From Allomyces arbusculus (taxonomy: Eukaryota > Blastocladiomycota > Blastocladiomycetes > Blastocladiales > Blastocladiaceae): DNA of 64,000 bases. The translations under genes were made by a program, and so were the position numbers. The notes beneath the pieces are model-generated. The model ran no database searches and was not told the origin of the DNA. It saw only the letters and a list, made by a program, of their open reading frames with translations. This document shows positions 1 through 11,300 of the stretch, one piece after another (position 1 is the stretch's first letter; every line of letters begins with the position of its first letter). Location: contig JADHYV010000073.1 in assembly GCA_027604705.1 (NCBI GenBank), positions 32,623-96,622 on the forward strand. Direction: 5' to 3'.

Positions 1-498
1 GTCGAGACTTTGGGTGCAGGCTTGGCGGACGCTGCGGGCGTGTCGTTGGCGATCAGCGTCGGGGGTGCGCGAGGAGAGAGAATAGGCGAGCGAGGGGTCG
101 TTGTCGAGCGAGCAAGCTGATGGGTTATCGTCAGGGTGACGCGGCAGGTCACGACAGGACGGGCGCAGCGCCAGCGGCGTGCGGATAGATGACGAATGCT
201 GCAAGTCGTGCGGGCAGAGTTTCTTGACAAAGATCGTTGGAAGAGGGGATATCATCGATGGTCAGTGAGGTCGTGACGCCGTGGAAATAGCAACTGGGGC
301 ACCGTTGCATCGCTGGCGTAAATCAAAGCGCGTCGTAACGGTGATAATTCAGAGAAAGACATTACGATTTGCAACGCTGCTCTTTCGCTCGTTTCGCCGC
401 TGACGAGATTGGATCAAGGCGAATTGCTCTTGCGCCTCTGGCGCTCAGTCTCTGTCGGCCTCTCTCCACCAAAATCCTCCCACGCGGCATGTTCGGCA
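1..498. other. no gene seen; upstream region
   Basis: No open frame here shows protein-like composition or splice signals that join a neighbour. It probably holds the 5' flank of the plus-strand hypothetical gene that starts at 499. An alternative in-frame start for that gene lies at 409. Confidence 0.5.
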
Positions 499-1421
499 AT
501 GGCGAGCAGCAACCCCGCACCGACACCCGAGACTGCGCCATCCACGGCCAAGGACCCACCCAACTCAACCAACAGCGACCAGTCACTCGCCGACGCTGCT
601 CCCGCCCACTCCACGGCCACCGACTCGAGCAACGATGAATTCCCACCGTCCTACGCCGCTGCGACCGCGACCGCAACCCCACCACCACCCTCGCCCTCAG
701 CACGCAGCAGTGTCGCCGACCTGATGGCGCGGTTCGCCGCGTGGGCGTTCCCGAAACTGGTCACGCCGCCCGAGGAGGTGGTGATTGTCGGCGACGCGGA
801 TGCGCCCATTGGTGCACTGATGGTGGTCCTCGAAACGGTGTTGCGGCCCGCGAAGTTCCAGCGGCAAGGGCTCGGGCGTGACATCGAATACCATCGCGCC
901 ACGTCTGACCAGTGGGACGTGCGTGTGTTTCCGCACACCGAGGGCGTGGTGCGTCTCTTTCTTTTTTGGTGGAGAAGACGTGCGTGCGAGCCCTCGACTG
1001 ACCGCAATTGATGATGGGTAGTTGGAGAAGGTGGTCAAGGGCGCGCTGGGGTCGGCGACGCACGTCGTCTACTTGCTCGACTCGCAACGGTACGCTTTGA
1101 CGTCCATTTCATTGATCAGAGACTCGACTGACCGCCTGACGCGCGCAACTGGACAGAGATCCAGCAGCTCCCGTCGTCCCGCCGCTCCTCGCCGGCATGT
1201 CTCAACCCGTGCAGTACCTGTGCCTGCACTCGCTAGTCCGTGCCGAGAAGGTCGACACTGCCAAATTCGGCACCGCAGCAAAGCGCGCCACGCTCGTCGA
1301 CGGCCGCGACGACATGGCCATTGCACGTTTCTGGTCCGGGTTAGCCGAATCGGCGCGCGAGCAAAGGCGGCAGGCGTTGGTGGCCAAAGTGGCGGCACAG
1401 CGCGCGGCACGCGGAGAGTAG
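499..1421 (+). CDS. hypothetical protein, three exons
   Basis: I do not recognise this family. The model is exons 499-948, 1022-1089 and 1157-1421, which closes in frame as 260 codons plus stop. Introns begin GTGCGT and GTACGC, and both have a CTGAC-type branch motif. The first ~70 residues are Ser/Thr/Pro/Ala-rich and look disordered. The rest is compact: a hydrophobic strand (VVIVGDADAPIG, about residues 92-103), a second strand (HVVYLL) after intron 1, then a Leu-rich stretch and a charged helical tail (ESAREQRRQALVAKVAAQ). The alternation of hydrophobic strands and helices suggests a Rossmann-like or GTPase-like fold, but there is no canonical P-loop. An earlier in-frame ATG at 409 would add 30 residues; I prefer 499 because the extra segment looks untranslated. 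No function can be assigned. Confidence 0.55.
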
Positions 1422-1468
1422 AACGGTTTCACGTTGTTAAATTCAGCTAAAATGGATACTTCGAGATT

Positions 1469-1782
1469 TCAGGGGGATTTCGGCTCGTCGTGATTGTCGT
1501 GGCTGCCAGCCATGATTTGCTTGCGCACGCGGTCGATCTCGTCGTCCATGGACGCGCGCGCGACGGGTTTCGCGAACCAGGTCGGGGCCATGAACCAAAC
1601 GGTGGTCCCGAGAACGACGACGCCGGCCCTGTCCGAAATGCACGGAGGGGCGTCAGGGTCGGATCATGGGTTGCAGGGTCGGCGATGTGCGGGATGGCGC
1701 ACCAGAAGAGCGCCGGGCGGCGGAAGAGTGGCGGCAGCGTCTGCACCGGCTCGGCGAGGGCGGCGGGGCGCGGTGCGGGCAT
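1469..1782 (-). CDS. small single-span membrane protein
   Basis: Two exons (1703-1782 and 1469-1628, read on the minus strand) give a 79-residue protein. The intron starts GTGCGCC, contains CCCTGAC and ends CGGACAG. The N-terminus (MPAPRPAALAEP) is Pro/Ala-rich. One hydrophobic segment follows (LFWAGVVVLGTTVWFMAP, about residues 26-43), then a charged tail with DDEIDRVRKQIM. Size and topology resemble small mitochondrial inner-membrane assembly or accessory subunits, but I cannot match a named family. The gene is divergent from the two-RRM gene, sharing about 515 bp. Longer overlapping open frames on both strands are GC-driven and lack protein-like composition. Confidence 0.5.
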
Positions 1783-2298
1783 GGCTTGCAGCGGGTGCGC
1801 GGGCGTGGTGCGAGGGATTGGACTGTTGCTGGCGGAGTTCGGATGCCGCAACAGCGTCGAGCGGATGCAGTCAGCAGCGTCGACGGCGATCAGCAGTGCA
1901 AGACGCGCTCTTGCCTTGCGCACGTGTCGAAGCTGCCAGCGCTGTCGTGTCCAACCAGTGCGCGTCAACGCCGCAAGGGCTCGCACCGAGACGCCGGAGA
2001 AAGGCATCGCAACGCAGGCCAAGCCGCGCGTGCGATCGCTGGCCCCGCACGCCCGCGGCCGCCGGATTCGGTCGACGCGCGTCGCCCCGCCCCACTCCCC
2101 GCTCCCGGAAAGAAGCACCACCTCCAACCGCCGCCAGCACCGCTGCAACAGGTACCGGCCGAACAACCGGCCCGCACATGCTCTGCGACGCGCGATCCGA
2201 CGCGCACGGGCCGCCGCCGACGCGCTCAGCAGCAGCTCGCGTCGAATGAACCCAGTCCTGACCCGCCTTCCCACCCTCACCAACGTCGTAGACCCACC
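1783..2298. promoter_or_regulatory. shared divergent 5' region
   Basis: About 515 bp separates the start codons of the minus-strand membrane-protein gene and the plus-strand RRM gene. Long open frames run through in several frames because stops are rare at this GC content; none looks like a real protein. No clear TATA box was seen. Confidence 0.4.
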
Positions 2299-3517
2299 AT
2301 GACCGAGTCTGCAACCTCGCCCGCGCGCCCCAAGTCGCCCGTCCGCCCGGCTGCCGCCTCTGCCGCTACGACGGCCCCCGCCGCCGCGCCCGCGTCCGCG
2401 TCACCGACGCAGACGCCGCTCCCCAAGTCGCCGTCGCCGACCAAGACCCTCGGCGACACGCCCACAGAGCCGGCGCCCCGCGAGCCGCGCGAGCGCCGCC
2501 CGCGGCACAAGCGCGCCCCACTGACCGAAGCGGACCGGATCGAGCAGGACACGCGGCGCGTGTTTGTCGGCAAGTTGCCGTTCAAGGTGACCGTGGGCGA
2601 GGTTCGTGCGCATTTCGCGGCTGCGGGCGCGGTCGACGACGTGCACCTCGTGAAGAAGGCCACGCCCGAGCGCCCACAGGGTTTTGGGTTTGTGCTGTTC
2701 AAGGACGCGAAGGCGGTGGACGTGGCGGTCGCGCAACTGAACGGGTCCGATTTGAAGGGGGCCAGCTTGGACGTGCAGCGGATTGATCCCGAGCGCGCCG
2801 CGCGTAAAGCCGAGGCGCGGGCCAAGGCGATTGCCGAGGGCCATATTCAGCCGCGGGTATGCGTGTTGATTTGTGATCTACGTCGCGAGCCGAGGGCGGA
2901 CACTGATCGGTTTCACCCCCGCAAACTAGAACCACCACCAGGCGTCCGACACGGACGGCGGCGAGCTCAAGTCGAAGCGCGGCGCGCGCAAGCCCAAGAC
3001 CCAGCGCCAGGACAACGGCGAGCACCGTGCGACCACCACCGGCCACCGCGAAGGTCCGGCAACTGACGTTCATACCGGCGGTGGGTCGGCGCGTCGTGCG
3101 CGCAAGCCGCGTCCCGCTACCACCGAGGGTGGCGAACCGCGTGAGCGCCAGCCGCGTCCGCGCGGCCCCTCCAAGAAGGAACGCCTGGCTACCGACGGGA
3201 TTCCGCGTCCCAAGACGCTGTACGTGTCGAACGTCGACAAGTCGGTCGACGACGCGGCGCTGCGCGCCTACTTTGAAAAGGCCGGGTATTCCGTGACCTC
3301 GGCGACGATCACGTTCACGAGATCCGGGCTGCATCGCCAGTTTGCGTTTGTCGAGCTCGGGTCCGAGAAGGAGGTGGAGGACGCGATTGAAAAGCTGGCC
3401 GGGTCCGAGTTGGCGGGCAAGTCGATTGGGCTCAAGCGCGCACTGATGCTGCCGCCGCGCGAGAAGACGGGGGCCGAGGGGGAGCAGGCGGCGGTCGCGG
3501 CTGAGGCGCACGCGTAA
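2299..3517 (+). CDS. two-RRM RNA-binding protein (Rnp24/Nop12-like)
   Basis: Exons 2299-2856 and 2930-3517 give 381 residues. The intron begins GTATGC, has ACTGATC before the acceptor and ends CTAG. Residues 1-85 are Ala/Pro/Ser-rich. RRM1 spans about 88-165, with RNP2 VFVGKL and RNP1 QGFGFVLF. A basic, disordered linker with Arg/Lys/Gly-rich sequence follows. RRM2 spans about 283-360, with RNP2 LYVSNV and RNP1-like RQFAFVEL. The layout (disordered N-terminus, two RRMs, basic linker) resembles the small fungal RNA-binding proteins annotated as Rnp24 or Nop12-like, which act on RNA in the nucleus or nucleolus. The subfamily is a guess; the RRM assignment is firm. RRM2 lacks the first aromatic of RNP1, so RNA contact there may be weaker. 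Confidence 0.85.
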
Positions 3518-3982
3518 GCCTTGGAGAGGAAGGTGATGGACGCGTGATGATGAGGAAAGGCGCCGGCGAGTCGGCTGGGATGGTGGGCGCTGAGGGTCGC
3601 GTCGCGTCGCGTCACGTCGCGTCGACGCGTGGCCGGGCGCGCCCGTTGGTTCTTTTTTTGGCGGGCGTAGTTGTTGCTGGTTTGGGCCGCTGCTGCTGTT
3701 GGCTGAGGAGGAGCACGGCAGCACGGCCCGATATTTGTGCATAATGTTTTGGTTTGGATACATTGGATGGGTCGCATTCCAGAGCATTCTTGGCGCGAAT
3801 CAACGGCACGTGGCTCGCTTCGGTCGCGTCGCAACACGTCACTGCCCGCTCCAGCTCTCATCTTGCTTGTCGTCGTCGTCAACGTTGCTTCCCGGCTGCC
3901 CTCCGCGTCCATTTTATCGACTGCACCAACGGCCACGACCACGAGCATCTTGCTGCACTCTGCTCCCAGCACCTCACCAACC
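3518..3982. other. intergenic, with GTCGC microsatellite
   Basis: This gap between the RRM gene and DOT1 holds a degenerate (GTCGC)n/CACGTC simple repeat at about 3597-3625. It presumably contains the 3' end of one gene and the promoter of the next. I see no TATA box or further coding sequence. Confidence 0.5.
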
Positions 3983-6465
3983 ATGCACGACACGCCCACC
4001 AAGCCGCACGTGCGCATCCGGTCGCGCGACGCGCCGCCCGACGACCCCTTCGCCTTTCTGTTCCCACACCCGCGCAAGCACCCGCTCATCATCGAGTCGG
4101 CCGCTGCCGCCGCTGCCGCCGCTGCCGCGCACGCATCCGCATCGACCATCAGTAGACCGCCGCCCGCAGTGGCCGCGTCCTCGCGCCGGTCGACCGATGC
4201 GGCCGACATGCCGCCGGCCGCGAAGCGCGCACGGAAAGAGTCGGACCGCCGCACCGCGGGCGAGAGAGTGGGCACGGCCGATGGCGGCGGCGGCAGCCGC
4301 GCGCGCGATGCGCCGGGGAGGGCCGATGAGGGTGGGAGGGGGGATGCGTTGGCGCGGTCACGGCCCTCAAGTGGTGGAGACGCGAGTGCCGAGTACGCTC
4401 TTGCTGCCCTTGATTTCTGGCACGATGAGTGGAGAGCTGATTTGCTCATTCCGACTAGACGCTCGCGAGATAAACCCACGTCGTTGTCGTCATCCGCCCG
4501 CGGCCCACCGGCTCCATCACGCTCTTCCAATTCGCGCGCGCCTGGATCAACCGGCATCTCAGCCTCGTCCTCCATGGCCTCGCTCAAGCCGTCAACCTCG
4601 TCGTCGTCGCTCTCTCCTTCTGCGTCCAATACTGCGTCTACCTCTGCTTCTTCCAAACCCTCTTCCGCATCTCCTTCCGCATCGGCACCCCCCGCCCCGA
4701 CGGCGGCGGCGGCGGCGGCGGCGGTGGGCGCGCCCAATATCATCCACTCGGCCGACATTGTACATAGCGACCTGAAGAAATACACGCAGTGTGCGTACCG
4801 TTGTTGCCGGAAGTGGAGGTGGGCCTCCGCTGGGCGGTCACAGTGTGAAGAAGGGGAAAACACATCCGCGATTGCGCAGATTGGTGCCCGCCTGCGGTGC
4901 AGTACGACGCAAGGAGTCGCTAAGCCAAAACTCACGTTGTTCCCCTTCGTAGGGTTCCTGGGATCCGCAACGTCGGGAGCCTCGGCGTCGTCCTCACCCG
5001 CATCGCCGTCCAGGTCCGACGCATCATCCGACGCGATGCCGACCGTTGAGCTCGTCTACTTGAGCAAGGCCTACCGCGAAACGTACGTGTCCTCGGCGCC
5101 GCCTCCATCTCTTCTCCAGCACTCACCGCCCCTTTTCCCCCACCCTAGCTTCTCGCTCCTGCGCCCCAAACAAGTCGTACAAAAATACGCCGCGCTTGCG
5201 TCCTCCTCCACGACCCCACCCCCCTTCCCCGCCCCGAAAGTCGCCGTCCCGAGTGACATGTCCGAATACGACCCGGTCGCGGACCTGATCGACACGGTGC
5301 GCATGCTCGTGCACCACACGCTTGTGTGCCCGTCGCCCGCGATCCGCGACTTGTTCAGTGACGAGCCGCACTCGGGCGCCGTTTCGCCGCGCGCGGCGGC
5401 CACGCCCTCGCCGTCGTCGCTCGGGTTATTGCGTCGCTTGGAACGCGCACGGAATCGCCGGTCGCGCAGCGAGTTTGTGGCCGCGGTGGCGGATTTCAAT
5501 CGCGAGTATGCGCGGTGCAAGAAGGACGGATATGTGATCGGGTACACAAAGAAGCGGTACGTGTTCTTTCGTACCCCCCCCCACGCATCAGCTATGGGGC
5601 CACGGCGGCTGACCAATTGATTTCGACCAGCATGATGGCCGCAGCGCCCGACGAGCGGCGCGCGATCCAGCAGTGGCTCAACGAGCCGACACCTCCAGAC
5701 TTGGTCGCACACGTGCTGTTCCAGGCGTACGCGCGCGCGGTCGCGCCGCACGCCGACGAGTTGCAAAAGTATGAGGCGTTTTCGAATACGGTGTATGGTG
5801 AAATCAACCCGGTGTTTGTGGAACTGCTCATCAAGACGCTCGGGATCAAGGCCAGCCATACGTTCTTGGATCTCGGGAGGTACGTTGCTGCCCTTTTTCT
5901 TTTTCTCTGGGCAAGCAAGAGAGAGCAGACCACTCACCGTCCTTGGCTCTTGGTGTATAGTGGGATCGGCAACGTCGTTCTGCACGTGGCCGCGCGCACG
6001 CAATGCCACGCGTCGGGCATCGAAATCCAACCCGCGGCCGCGCGGCTCGCACACGCGCAACTCGAAGAGTTTCGCGCACGGCTCAAGTACTTCAACCGCC
6101 GCTGTGGCGCCGTCGACCTGTTCGAGGGCGACATGCTCGCACACGCGGCAATCCCGCCGCTCGTCGCCAAAGCCGACGTGATTTTCGTCAACAATTACGT
6201 GTTTGACCCGAAACTGAACCGCGCGCTCGTCGAGTTATTCCTCGATGTGCAAGAGGGCGCCAAGATCGTGTCGCTCAAAGAATTTGCGCCGGTCGAGAAC
6301 CGCATCACGCCGCGGAACGTGCACAGTGTGGAGGCCTTGTTTGATGTGGAGTGCTACGAGTACGGGCCGGACTACGTGTCGTGGACAGACCAGCCGGGCA
6401 AGTGGTACGTGCATACGATGAATCGGAAGAGGGTGCAGGCGTGGCTCGCGGCGCAGGGGATGTGA
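3983..6465 (+). CDS. DOT1: histone H3-K79 methyltransferase DOT1
   Basis: The six-exon model is 3983-4392, 4459-4790, 4953-5082, 5149-5556, 5631-5879 and 5961-6465, closing in frame at 677 residues. The C-terminal half is the DOT1 fold: a helical region (FNREYARCKKDGYVIGYTKKR), then the SAM-binding motif I FLDLGSGIGNVVLHVAA at about 508-524, split by the last intron inside the DLGSG Ser codon. The acidic-loop motif ADVIFVNNYVFDP lies near 580-592 and the DOT1-typical SLKEF near 614. DOT1 acts on nucleosomal H3 K79, linked to transcription and silencing. The N-terminal ~280 residues are low complexity (poly-Ala encoded by a GGC repeat near 4700, Ser/Pro/Thr-rich) and basic, like the nucleosome- and DNA-binding N-terminus of fungal Dot1. 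Intron 1 (66 nt) keeps the frame if retained, so that splice is less certain. Confidence 0.92.
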
Positions 6466-6731
6466 AGGATGGTGTCGCTGGCGCGGTCGCCGGGGCAAGG
6501 TGTAGTTGTGCGCGCGGAAGCGACGGTGGAGACGGAGCGGGATGCGGTTGGGGGGAGTGTGCAGGCGAGGAGGGGTAGTGTCCCGGTGTCGGCCCAAATG
6601 CACAAATTTGATTGGGGATGGTCGACCTTGGGCCAGCATGAGCACAAGTCGCATTGCGGCCCGCGTCGAGGCTGCGTCGAGTCCGCGTCGTGTCGCGTTT
6701 TCTTGGGCCGTGCGCCGTGTCGCGTCGCATC

Positions 6732-8101
6732 ATGGACGGGATCAGCGCTCTTGACGCCCTTGGCCAACAGGCATGCGTGGCGTCAAGAGCGTCGTGCGTG
6801 CACGATACGTTGTGCCGTGACCAAACGGCGCACGCACTTCTGCACAGACCATCAACCACAACGGGCACGCTGGCACGACCAACCGCAAAATCGTTCCATT
6901 CCAGTTGCTACCAGCACCACTGTTTGCGACGCTGATTACGACCGAGGACATCAACGTTCAACGACAACGGACTTGTTCAACCAGCTTGCAAGCCAGATTG
7001 AGGGACTTACCGCCCCGGAACACTGGCCCGAAGTCATTGCCACGGCCACAGCACTCCACCAGCGCCATCAATCGTCCATGCTGATGTTGGCCGTGTCGCA
7101 CTGTTTGGAAATCGACGACATTGGCGAGTTAGCCGAGCGCGAGAACGTCATGCTGCGTGACTTGAATGGCATCCCCTTCTTGCCGGACCGAACCATTGCC
7201 GACTTGCCATGCCTTCCGTGCCGCCCGGATCGGTTCAAGCTTGACGAATTGTCGCGCACGGAAGCGTATCTCCGGTCTTGTTCCCGACGATATTCTTCAT
7301 TGGGACAAAGAAATGTTATCGCGCATCTTTAACCGAGTACACAACTCTCACCATAATTCTGCGCGCATGCTCGCTTCCTCACTCACAGCACGTCCACCCG
7401 ATCCAGACAACCGAGCTGATCTGGCACCGCCACGGCGAACTCATGACGCTCCGCCCCACCACCATCTGCCGGTCGACCTTCGACCGTTTCTGCCGCGCGA
7501 TCCACCGCAAGGGCGCTGCTGCGGCAATGCTGGGAGCCGATCGACCACAGGCCGTGGCGCCGCCCGGTCCTCCCGCACATAAGCCACCGAGTGCACGTGC
7601 AATCGCTCGTCGTGCCCAACGGCCTGATCGCCGGCCTGCAAGTCCTCGACCCGGACCGCGACGCCACCGCGCTCCCGAGTCCCAGGTGCAATCTCGGCTC
7701 CGTCGATTACCGTCGTGGCTCTACGATGACGACTTCTCGACTTACCGTGCGTACGGCGCGGTCGGGTTCAACGAAACCCTTGAGTTCTTTACCCCACACC
7801 CGGCCGCACTCATCGAGACCGACCAGGACCGACGATTTAACTGGCTCATGGGCCGTGCGCAGGCTGTCGCCGCGTGGATGCATGATTTGGTTCTGGACGA
7901 TTTTCCGTGGTTGAAGTTTTGGGCGACGATACGGGGAAGGCGTGGGAGGGAGCGCGCGCCGGCTTTGCGACGGAGCGGGTGTATGGAGTCGCGGCGCTGT
8001 TGTTGAATTGCCGGACCTGCATGGAGGGCTGGAATAGGATCTCAAAGTTTTTCAGGTGCAATTTGGCGGGCAGAGTGTTTGCTTTCGAAGATGAGTATTG
8101 A
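6732..8101 (+). pseudogene. frame-broken remnant of an unknown gene
   Basis: Protein-like sequence continues here but jumps between all three frames. Examples are RKIVPFQLLPAPLFATLI near 6890, a long stretch with EHWPEVIATATALHQRHQ (about 7017-7270), PDDILHWDKEMLSRIFNR (about 7280-7335), QTTELIWHRHGELMTLRP after a plausible intron ending CTCACAG, HVQSLVVPNGLIAGLQVL (about 7590-7650), and WLYDDDFSTYRAYGAVGF to the WLKFW segment (about 7720-7920). One intron explains one jump; the others lack splice signals, so indels are more likely. The final segment (VYGVAALLLNCRTCMEGW) is duplicated downstream. I do not recognise the family. Sequencing indels instead of decay cannot be excluded. Confidence 0.5.
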
Positions 8102-8150
8102 GCGCGAGTGAATTTGGTTCTGGTTGCACTTATCGCGGGGTTGACGTGGT

Positions 8151-8360
8151 GCAGCACCGGCCAGTGAAGCCGCGGCCGAGTGGGCGCATGGTTTGGTTCT
8201 TGATAAGTATCCGTTACTGCAGGTCTGGACGCATTTGTACGATCGGCGTGGCCGTGAGCGCGGCGGGTTACTGATCGAGGCCGTGTATGGAGTCGCAGCG
8301 CTCCTAATCAATTGCCGCACGTGCATGGATGGCGGGAACGAGATTGCGCGGCGCTTTTAG
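8151..8360 (+). pseudogene. partial tandem copy of the 3' end of the preceding gene
   Basis: An open stretch ending at a TAG encodes a segment with AAEWAHGLVLDKYPLLQVW, DRRGRERGG and VYGVAALLINCRTCMDGG. It aligns with AVAAWMHDLVLDDFPWLKFW, GRRGRER and VYGVAALLLNCRTCMEGW of the upstream remnant (about 7860-8040). In this copy the whole segment reads in one frame. In the upstream copy a small indel after RGRER changes the frame. Either this is a leftover of a tandem gene duplication or an alternative last exon. Only about 65 codons are conserved. Confidence 0.5.
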
Positions 8361-11300
8361 GTGCGTGCCGACCAGGCTTGACGAGTATTTTGAAGACAGG
8401 ATTCAAGTTCCCCGCGTGTAATGGTGAGAATGGATTGCAAAGGAATGTTTTTTTTGTCATCCAAGAGCCGTCCTTGTCGTGTGCGTCGGAAGGTGGTGCG
8501 CTGTGCGTTCGCAGCGCTGTGGATTCCGTGCAATGTAAACTCGCCAGGGCTGCTCCTGGCGTAGGTCCTCCACCAGATCACGCACGCGTTAGTGTGCTAA
8601 AGCATGTGTTTGCGAGTGCTTTGCAATGCCGCAGCTGCAGTGAATCGCCCGTGTGAGCGGCAGGTCGAACTGGTGGTGCTGGTCGATCTGAAAATTCCCA
8701 AAATGATCACTCGTGCTCGCTGTGTGTGCAAGCCCCTCCTCGTTGTGGTTGTAAGTCGCGCGCGTGGAGGTGGTGGTGGTGGAAAGCAGTGGAACATGGT
8801 GGGGCGCGGCATGGCCCGACCATGCCAGATCGCGCGACTTTGTTCTCAGTGTCTCCCCGATTGAGGCTGCCCAGCCATGATCAGCTCCCCGTTCAGGTGC
8901 TCTGCCACCAGACAGCGAGGCCGCGCCCACACCGAGCCACATGTCCCCGATCACGACCCCGTGGCACATCACGCAGCACATGCCTATGAAGCCCTCCAAA
9001 CGCCCCTCGTTGTCCCATCCGCCTCGCCACGCGAGCGGCTGGCGCGACAACCTTGTTGTGGGCTGAGAACGGACAGTTCTCCGCGCCACCTGTCGGCGCC
9101 GGCCGGGGGAGAGCGCACGCAGCGCTCTTCCAGCATCAGTGCAAGTCACGGTGACCCACGATGCGACGTGGTGACCGTTGATGGCGGGCACCCTAGATGA
9201 ATGCGGACGTTCCGACGTGCCGCGTTGATATGGTTTCTTGATTGTGAGCGTGTGCGCCTGCATAAGGATGTCCACCACGAGCCGGCTTCGCGGTCGTGTT
9301 GAGCGCGCTCCACCACCATGACGCGGTCGCACCAACATTAAAAACCCAGGGTCGGCCGCGTCCTATTTTACACGCTTCCGCCGCGCATCGAGCCCAACCG
9401 AAACAACGTAGAACGCAACTTGGGTGGCGGATCTTGGCGACGGTACAGGCGCGCCAGCCGACTGGAACAGCAATGGACAAAAAGAAAAGAAGGGTGGAGC
9501 GCGTGCGTGTCGACACAGCGTGCATCGTTTTGCCATCACTTTTTGAAGCCGTGGGCGCCATAACTCTCCGCGCTCCGGGCTCACCAGATGCGCGTCAGAT
9601 TGAGTCCTTGCGACCTTGTCCGCGTGCGCAGATCCAGATCACGCCGTCGTGATCCCTCGCGCGCAGCATCACGCCAAGTTCACCAACGCGTGTGCCAGGG
9701 ACCGTGTTGGTGGAACACTTGCGACGGCGGCTCGCCAGAGATGAATATGTTGCGCATGCAGGGCCCCGCACCTTTTGCGCATCAAGCGAGGTCGCGCCAG
9801 CAACGGTTGGCAATCTTCACGTCAATCCGGTGCGACAGGCCGGAGAGCACACGCGTCGAGCGGCGGGTGAAATGCAGCGCCGATTGGTGCTTAATCTCCG
9901 GATGACCCGGCTCGCTGAGTTTTGCGTGCAGCGCGTCGGACTTGAGTTCGGATGCCGCGTACGGCCAGCAGAGTCCTGCGTGCGTTGGTGTTGGTGGTCC
10001 CCGCTCGTTGGCTCATGGCAGATTTGAAGCGCGTCAGGCCGCGTACTGCCGCAACGGCCCGTCGTCGTGAATGGTGGCAATGGACCGTGATCAACCGCAG
10101 ATCACATCCGCGCGATGGAGCCGGCTTGGAGAGGAATGGAGAGAGAAACGGTTCGCCCCCTGGCCGATCTCTCCCAACGCGTCGATGAAAGGGAGCCCGT
10201 GGGCTCACGGCAGGGTCGACACGCTTGCGCATGGACGCCGTCCCCATCGAATGATCTTGGTGGACTGCATACGTGGCGTTCGACGCGCGTCAGCGCGCAG
10301 GTTGGCAGGGCGCGGAGGCCGTAAACCGAGCCAGAAAGGCAGGGCAAAGCACCCACTTCCTAGCAAAGCATTGGCAGAGCACGGATCTGTTACGGCGCCA
10401 GATCCTGCCCGTCCGTTGCTCTCAACAACGCTCCGCCACCGCACGCCCTTGTTCGCGAGTCCCTCTTTCCATCGGCAATCGTCGGTCCCCTCGAGCAAAG
10501 GATAACAAGGTCGCGTGCACGCCGTCGTGCGCGCGGGCTGCACGACGCCCGACCGGTGCGCGGTAGCACGGCCAGCGCAGCGCAAGAGCTGGGACGCGCC
10601 ATGAATCATCGAGCGTCCCCAACGCCGCGCATTTCCTGCAGTACGGGAACCCAGTCGTTCTCTCGTTTTTGTTGGCTGGCCACATCTGTGAGCGACGTCG
10701 CGTCGTGGCGCTTTGCCCCGTCCATCAACGTGCTTCTCCCGCTCGCCAGACGCGCTATATATCTCGCCGGGCACCCCGTGGGTCGCGCGCACGGATCATT
10801 CACGCGTATTGCCGCTGCCTCTCGTTGTCCTGTCTACCGCACGTTGCACGATCGCACACATTTGCCCAAGCTTGCGTCGCAACCCTCGTTCGACCTCACC
10901 AACGACGACGCGCGACCATCGACCGCCGCAACCTCACGCGCCGTTCTGGGCCAAGTCTGTTCGCTGTCGTGTCAGAAGCGGCGCTTTAAGGAACGACGTC
11001 GGTGCACGTTCCGCGGACCATCGACATCGTGGTCCCGCACCACCATCGTCAAGGATCCCGTCTGCGCACTCCCAGACGGATCGACGTGTGCTTGCGATTG
11101 CGACACGACCCATCGACAGCGACTGTGGCCGCGACGACGACTACCGCCACGCACTCGACCTTTGAACCCGCCCTTCCGCTGCGATCAACGCCGCCGTCGC
11201 ATTTGTGCCTGTGGTTCGCATCTGTCGTGCCATTTGTGCCGGTTCGTATGATTATTTTGGTTTGCAGCATCTCGCTTGTGGTGTTTTTTTCGGGCCAAGT

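Noticed and set aside
1447-2283. Long minus-strand open frame of 278 codons, and matching plus-strand frames
   Set aside because: Arg/Ala/Pro-rich composition is typical of GC-driven open frames. A spliced small protein and the neighbouring RRM gene explain the real signal.
3268-4935. 555-codon minus-strand frame opposite DOT1
   Set aside because: It is antisense to the DOT1 N-terminus and its low-complexity codons; no domain.
8589-9338. 249-codon minus-strand open frame
   Set aside because: No domain, skewed composition, begins at a weak position, and overlaps equally long frames on the other strand.
10556-11251. 231-codon plus-strand open frame downstream of a TATA-like motif
   Set aside because: Arg/Cys/Ser-rich shadow-like composition with no splice partners; could at most be a non-coding transcript.
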